Below are positions 59,201-64,000 of a DNA stretch of 64,000 nt, piece after piece. The stretch comes from Branchiostoma lanceolatum (lineage: Eukaryota; Chordata; Leptocardii; Amphioxiformes; Branchiostomatidae), in assembly GCF_035083965.1 (NCBI RefSeq), contig NC_089722.1, forward strand, positions 23,024,142 to 23,088,141, in the 5' to 3' direction. Both the position numbers and the translations under genes were made by a program. Position 1 is the first letter of the stretch. Each line of letters opens with the position of its first letter. The notes under the pieces were generated by a model. It saw nothing but the letters and a program-made list of their open reading frames with translations, was not told where the DNA came from and made no database searches.

Positions 59201-62200
59201 TGAGGACACCAGTTTTAGAAGTAAAGCTAGTACCAAAACAGTCACCTTAATGAAGGTTAGACATCCATGTTGTAAGACACGCAAGGAAATAGTTACTCAA
59301 GGAACTGGATGAAATTTGGAAACAGTCAAACATCTCAGACATCACTGACCATTTTCAAATTCTATCCAGTTGCTTGAGTAACTGTTACCTTGGGTACTAA
59401 AACAGTCGTGTGCAGAAGCAACTGCAGGGGACAAAACCTAAATGTTCCAAATTGTACATTCCGATAGGATACAAGAAACGTCTGTACCAAATGTTGAAAG
59501 AAGCTATATGTCACAACAGAAATATAAAGCAAAGAAAAACTGTGTCACATACCAATGCTTAGATGTTGCTCCTGGAAGAAGATAGCCTTCTGGAAGTTGC
59601 CCAGTGACTCATGGGTAACTCCCAGGTTACCGTAGGCGCGACCTTGGCAGGCGGGGTTGTCGTTTTCCTCTGCAATCTCAAGGTCAAGTTGGTGGAACTC
59701 CAGAGCTTTTTCAAACTCACCTGGAAGGACAGATGGGGATCATGGTCAGACCTGTACCTTTAGACTTAATGTCTGGACTTCAACAGCATATAGTGAAATC
59801 TGGTTGCTGACAATTTGGCATTTCGTATGGGTTGTTTTTAATGATAATGTGAGGCTGACGCATACTAATATTTGATTACATGTTGGTCAGATAGACTAAA
59901 CCTATAGCTACTGTCAGTATTATGACAAGCCCTATGACGTAGCATGATATCATTATGACATTAAGGTGAATTACTACAGAATCAAGCATTAGAGTGTGAA
60001 GGCAATGACACAAAGCACTCTCATTAAAAAAACAAGTCTTATCTATGTAGGAGACTGATCTTAATCTATACATGTCTGAAACATACACTATATTCTTCAC
60101 AATAGATTGCTTCTGAGGTCAAGAACTGTTCCAGTTTCAAAACCACAACACTCACCCATTTGCTGGTAGACACCACCCAGTCCACATGCAGCGTCGGCCT
60201 GCAGGTTTTTGTTTCCCATCTGTTTGGCCATCTCCAGCTGGTGTTCCAAGCACGATATCGCCTGCTCAAAGTTACCCAGGGTGCTGTGCAGGCACCCCAG
60301 TTCGCCGTACGCAGACCCCATGGCCTTGGCATTGTTCAGTTCGTGAGCCACCACGAGTCTCTTCTCGAAACACACCAGGGCCTGCTGTAGGTTCCCCATG
60401 GATCTGTGGGCATTCCCCAGGCCTCTGTAGGCTCGGTCCTGATCAAACAGGCTGTTGGAGTTCAGCGCGACGGTCAAATGTTGCTCGTGATGCTTCACGG
60501 CATCCTCATTATCACCTAGAGCCTCGTAACAGTCTCCGAGATTCCCGTACGCCCTCCCGCGGTCGAGAATGGCACTGTGGCCATTCACCTGCTCCAGGGT
60601 TGCGAGCTGCTCCTCGAAATAGCCGATGGCAGCTTCAAACAAGCCCATGTTCATCTTGGTGATTCCTAGGTTACCGTACGCCTGAGCTTCAACGGCGCTG
60701 TCTTTTAGATCCTTCGCACGTGCGAGCTGTTCTTCGTAGCAGCCGAGCGCGGTTGTGTACTTCCCGAGGGAGGTGTGGACGGCACCGAGGTGCCCGTGTG
60801 CTTTACACTCCCCCTTCACATCCCCTATCTCCTGACACAGGTTCAGCTCCTGCGTGTGAAAGTTCAAGGCCTTATCAAACTTCCTCAGCAGTCTGTGAGC
60901 AGCACCCATGGCTGCATAGGCACTTGCCTCCAGGGACTTATTCCTGACCTCCTTGGCCAGCACTAACTGCTGTTCGTAGAACTTCACAGCACCTTCGGTG
61001 TCCTGTTTGGCCATCAAAGCATCTCCGATATTTCCCAGCGCTCTGAATTTTCCTTGGACATTTTTCAGCACGTGTGCTATGGATAGGAAATATTTCTGGC
61101 ACTCGAGGGCATTTTCTACATTTCCCAGCGCCTTGTGAGCAAGACCAAGGTTACAGTAGGCCTTGGCCATGGCAACCTTGTCCTGCATGTCCTTGGCAAG
61201 AGCCAGGTCCAGGTCATAGTAGTGCACAGCTTCCTTGTAGTTCCCTAATTTGTAGTGAGCATACCCAAGGTTATGGCAAGCTTTTCCCTCCCCCTCAATA
61301 TCCTGTATCTCCTGTGTGATGTTAAGATATTTGTCGTAGTATGGCACGGCCTGACTGAACTCCCCCCTTGTACTGTGGTAGTTTCCCAGGTTGCTCAGTG
61401 CGCGAGCTTCGCTTGCTTTATCCTTTATTTCCTGTGAAATGTTCAGGTGACTGTGATAATGCTGCAAGGCTTTGTCCTCTGCGTTTAGCGCCTGGTAGGC
61501 TACTGCCAAGTTTCCGTGCGTGCTGGCCTCCGAGGCACGATCGTTGACTGCTTTTGCGATGGTCAGCTCCTGGAGGTGGTACTTGACCCCTTGCTCCTGG
61601 TGACCTAAGGCACTGAAGGCATTTCCCATGTTGCCGAAGGCCCTGCCTTGCCCAGCACGGTCGTTGCACTCAGAAGCTATGGCAAGATGGGCCTTGTGGA
61701 GTTTCAATGCGGTGTCAAACTCTCCCTTCAGCTGATAGATGATACCCAGATTTGAACAGGCCCGTCCCTCTGCCTGCTTGTCCTTTGTACTCAACGCAAT
61801 GTTCAACTGTTGCTCGTGGCAATGCTTGGCACGGTCATGGTCCCCCATGCAGCGAGCGGCATGCCCGAGTCCGGCATACGCTCTCGCCTCAAAGGACTTC
61901 TCCTCGATTTCCGCCGCTATTTCCAGCACGCGGTTGTGATGCGTCATCGCCTGGTCAAAGTTCCTTTTGTAGTGATACGAGCTCCCCAGGTTACTGTACG
62001 CTCTCGCCTCCTCCTCTTTATTCTCACATTGCTTCGCAATCTCTAAGTGCTGCTTGTGACATTCAATGCCATTGTCAAAGTCCCCCATGGCGAGGTACAC
62101 GGTTCCCATGTTTCCGGTCTCCCGCGCCTCAAACAGTTTGTCGTCAATTTGTTTGGCAAGGACGACGCACTGTTTGTGGCTGGCCAGGGCGTTGGGGAAG

Positions 62201-62750
62201 TCTCCTACAGAGGTGTAGACATGGCCCAGGCTGCTCAGGGCTTTGGCTGCAACCTGTGATCACGAGAAAACAGAAAGTCGTCAATGCTACAAAATCACTG
62301 ATTTTAGAAATGATTGAGAACACATAAAGCATGAGAACATCATTTACCATTAGCTACAAAAAGAGCAGGAATAAAAAAATCCTCCCAAAATTGTTTTTCA
62401 TAAAAAATAAAAAAAATTAAAAGAATGTACTGAACAGCAGCCTTGCAAGAATACACTGACTTTGACCTTCTATAGACTGGTCGGAATGTCGGTCGGTCTG
62501 AATCAGAATCCTCTTTGCTAATGTTACATCTAGGTACAACAAAACTGGAAGAGAGTGTTTGACTGCAGCCGATCCACACAATAACGATGATGTTGATGAT
62601 GACAAAGAAGCAAACCCACCTCTCTGTCCTTCTCCTTCATGGCCAGGACCAGCTGCATGCGGTGGTGAGCCAGACTCTCCTTGTAGCAGCCCTTGGAGTA
62701 GTAGGCTGACCCCAGGTTACCCTGCACCCTGCACTCTCCCTGGGCATCAC
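50253..62750 (-). CDS. TTC28: Tetratricopeptide repeat protein 28, N-terminus outside the window
   Basis: This is a large TPR scaffold linked in vertebrates to the midzone and midbody during cell division. Sixteen exons join in frame into 2,461 residues: 62620-62750, 60156-62253, 59553-59720, 58931-59096, 58452-58605, 57812-58061, 57347-57530, 56144-57047, 55615-55833, 55108-55275, 54497-54728, 54179-54255, 53797-53902, 53549-53656, 52971-53148, 50253-52497. The first five exons encode TPRs of about 40 residues (NLG..Y...G....A pattern). The 2,098-bp exon alone has about 17. A CHAT (caspase-like) domain spans residues 1063-1480, with LVLVLDGDLYLVPFAVL, VHFSTH and VVISCH; whether its His and Cys are catalytic is unknown. 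The final 2,245-bp exon is Ser/Pro-rich and disordered, with PPPRK and PPKP motifs, ending in YLENGTRIIPNEKLL. The human protein is about 2,480 residues, so only a small N-terminal part is missing, right of 64000. Confidence 0.93.
52737..52945. repeat. Dispersed repeat R1, most complete copy
   Basis: It contains CCCAGGATGGAAATTTGCTTG near the start and GGAGACAGCCCTGA at the end, with CATAAGCTTAAAATGACAG between. It lies in a TTC28 intron. Other copies are at 18050 and 27915. Confidence 0.75.
53225..53410. repeat. Possible interspersed repeat in a TTC28 intron
   Basis: Repeated words AACCCTGGCTGAGCAAC, CCTGAGCAACCACC and AGCAACCA give it a modular look unlike its surroundings. It has no second copy in the window, so its repeat status is a guess. 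Confidence 0.3.
55511..55545. repeat. Fragment of fold-back family FB1
   Basis: CTAGTTGCTTGAGTAATTGTTTTTTGGCG matches one arm of the element at 40301-40380. The opposite arm is missing. It lies in a TTC28 intron. Confidence 0.7.
57660..57730 (-). mobile_element. tRNA-derived SINE head
   Basis: On the minus strand, GTGGAGTAATGGTTAGAG resembles a tRNA A-box and GGTCGCAGTTTCGATGC a B-box, separated by about 30 bases. Mismatches in the tRNA stems argue against a functional tRNA gene. It lies in a TTC28 intron. Confidence 0.5.
59245..59395. mobile_element. Diverged copy of fold-back family FB1
   Basis: TGAAGGTTAGACATCCATG and AGTTACTCAAGGAACTGGAT correspond to 40272-40332. The right arm ATCCAGTTGCTTGAGTAACT follows after a loop of about 55 bases. 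The larger loop shows that the 40301 copy is a shortened form. Confidence 0.75.
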
Positions 62751-64000
62751 CTACAGAAACAGACAAATTGAGGGAATTCAGACAAATAAAACAAGGTTTC
62801 AATAGGCAAATTGTAGGAATTTACCAATTACTGGAAAATATTGCACCCTAATAGTGACATTCAAATTACATCAACTGTAACGATGCCATTTGCCATAGTA
62901 TGAAACGGCAACTCCTAGACTGACATTTTCATATTTCACCTACAAAGAATCAATGACTTGATCAATGAGTTAGGCAGAAATACCTTCCTACCACAACAGC
63001 AAGGTCCACAGACATTCTTAGACTACAGAGACATAACTATAAGAAAGAAAATAAACAATCCATTCCGAAATGTCTAGCTCTTCATAAAAGAGCTCTTGAC
63101 AGCAAGCAGAAGTAGCGACAAGGTTTAAGTAAATAGTCACGCTCAGAGCAGATGTCAAACAATGGACAGAAAGGATTATCAAGGTTGAATTTTGAGAACT
63201 TCCTCACTTAGTGCCTCACACAAAGACAACAATTCTTGAGCCTACAGGATCAAAAGAGTATATTGTGAAGATATTCAGTGTTCAGAAAAATTCTGTTGAC
63301 AGTTAGTGGATAGCAAGACATAGATGCATATGTATGATCAATAAGGGATACAAAAAAGTGTAAGATATGGTCTTCTTCATGTAACTTAGTGGCAGTGTAC
63401 TTAATGTCGTCAAGACAATGTCTTGCAATTAACTCTTTATCTCCTTATAAAGAAAAGGGGGTATATAAGATGTCACAAGGCCCTCAGTCATCTGCTTACA
63501 ACAACTTGGACAAGAGGAATGTCAAACAGTGGACTTCCACTAAAAGCCTGTTGCCTTTGGAGGGACTTTGTCATCTCCTCTGAGGGCCATGCTGGGTCAG
63601 TAGTTTTTGGATGTCGACCAAATTCAGGAAAACAACCTCACAGTGTGTTAAAAGGCAGGAGGAAATGGTGCTTTCTAAACAGGCATGACCTGAGTTGATA
63701 CCACAACATCTAGGGCACTACAGATTGCTTCTAGACTTGAGAAATTGGACAGGTATTCATGTTTGAAGTTCAGGCACATTTGCCTGCTATCTTGAGCTAC
63801 ATGTATACTCCCTCTGTTTGGCTAAATATAGCATCTCAGTCTGCTCTTTTAGGAGGTTGTGAAAAGTCTGATTTGAGTTTGTGAGGTTATTAAGTATTTC
63901 TCGTTTAAAGTTTTAGGTCAATTCTATGAAATATAGACTGGAGAAGTTCAAGCACTAATCAATGTTCTTCCTGGCACTGAACTCCAACATGATGCGTCAT
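62751..64000 (-). other. TTC28 intron, nothing further recognised
   Basis: The exon ending at 62750 has a clear acceptor (TTCTGTAG), and the reading frame needs an upstream exon ending in phase 1. No such exon was found up to the window edge. Open frames here are short and lack TPR character. Confidence 0.5.

Noticed and set aside
60160-62327. Several plus-strand open frames opposite the TPR exon
   Set aside because: They are antisense shadows of the repeated TPR codons; their Cys/Pro-rich composition comes from the complement.

Overview
This window is animal nuclear DNA and most likely comes from an amphioxus (Branchiostoma). The reasons are intron-dense genes with short exons, vertebrate-like proteins in single copy, many small fold-back and SINE-like repeats, and frequent TACATGTA-type words. 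The species call is an inference from style and gene content. No bacterial features are present.

Layout from left to right. Positions 1-15400 are mostly repeats: a 669-bp-spaced direct repeat, a 152-bp tandem array, and several miniature inverted-repeat elements (MITEs). The only gene evidence there is one minus-strand exon of a Rho-family GTPase (4710-4856). From 15407 to 29567, minus strand, thirty coding exons encode a class I unconventional myosin of the MYO1C/MYO1H type, lacking only its last coding exon. A probable non-coding first exon lies near 36973-37150. From 38059 to 46850 sits a complete, apparently intact Mutator-like DNA transposon of 8,792 bp. It has about 29-bp terminal inverted repeats, a perfect 9-bp target duplication (CTCAACAAC), and a nine-exon gene for a 1,127-residue protein. 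That protein joins a zinc-binding region, a MULE transposase core, a SWIM zinc finger, a Ulp1-type SUMO protease and a PHD finger. Immediately to its right, PEMT (phosphatidylethanolamine N-methyltransferase) runs on the plus strand in three exons (46980-48413). From 49130 to the right edge, minus strand, lies TTC28: sixteen exons with TPR repeats, a CHAT domain and a long low-complexity C-terminal exon. Its N-terminus is beyond the window.

How the pieces relate. MYO1 and PEMT point away from each other, and the transposon has landed between them. Without it the two gene starts would be about 1 kb apart. PEMT and TTC28 converge, with opposite-strand AATAAA signals only four bases apart. Several MITEs carry the same 9-bp target-site length as the large transposon, which suggests a Mutator-type mobilising system; one of them is nested inside the transposon. 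All exon joins given here were checked by hand for GT/AG borders and reading phase. Homology calls are from memory of the protein families, without any database search.
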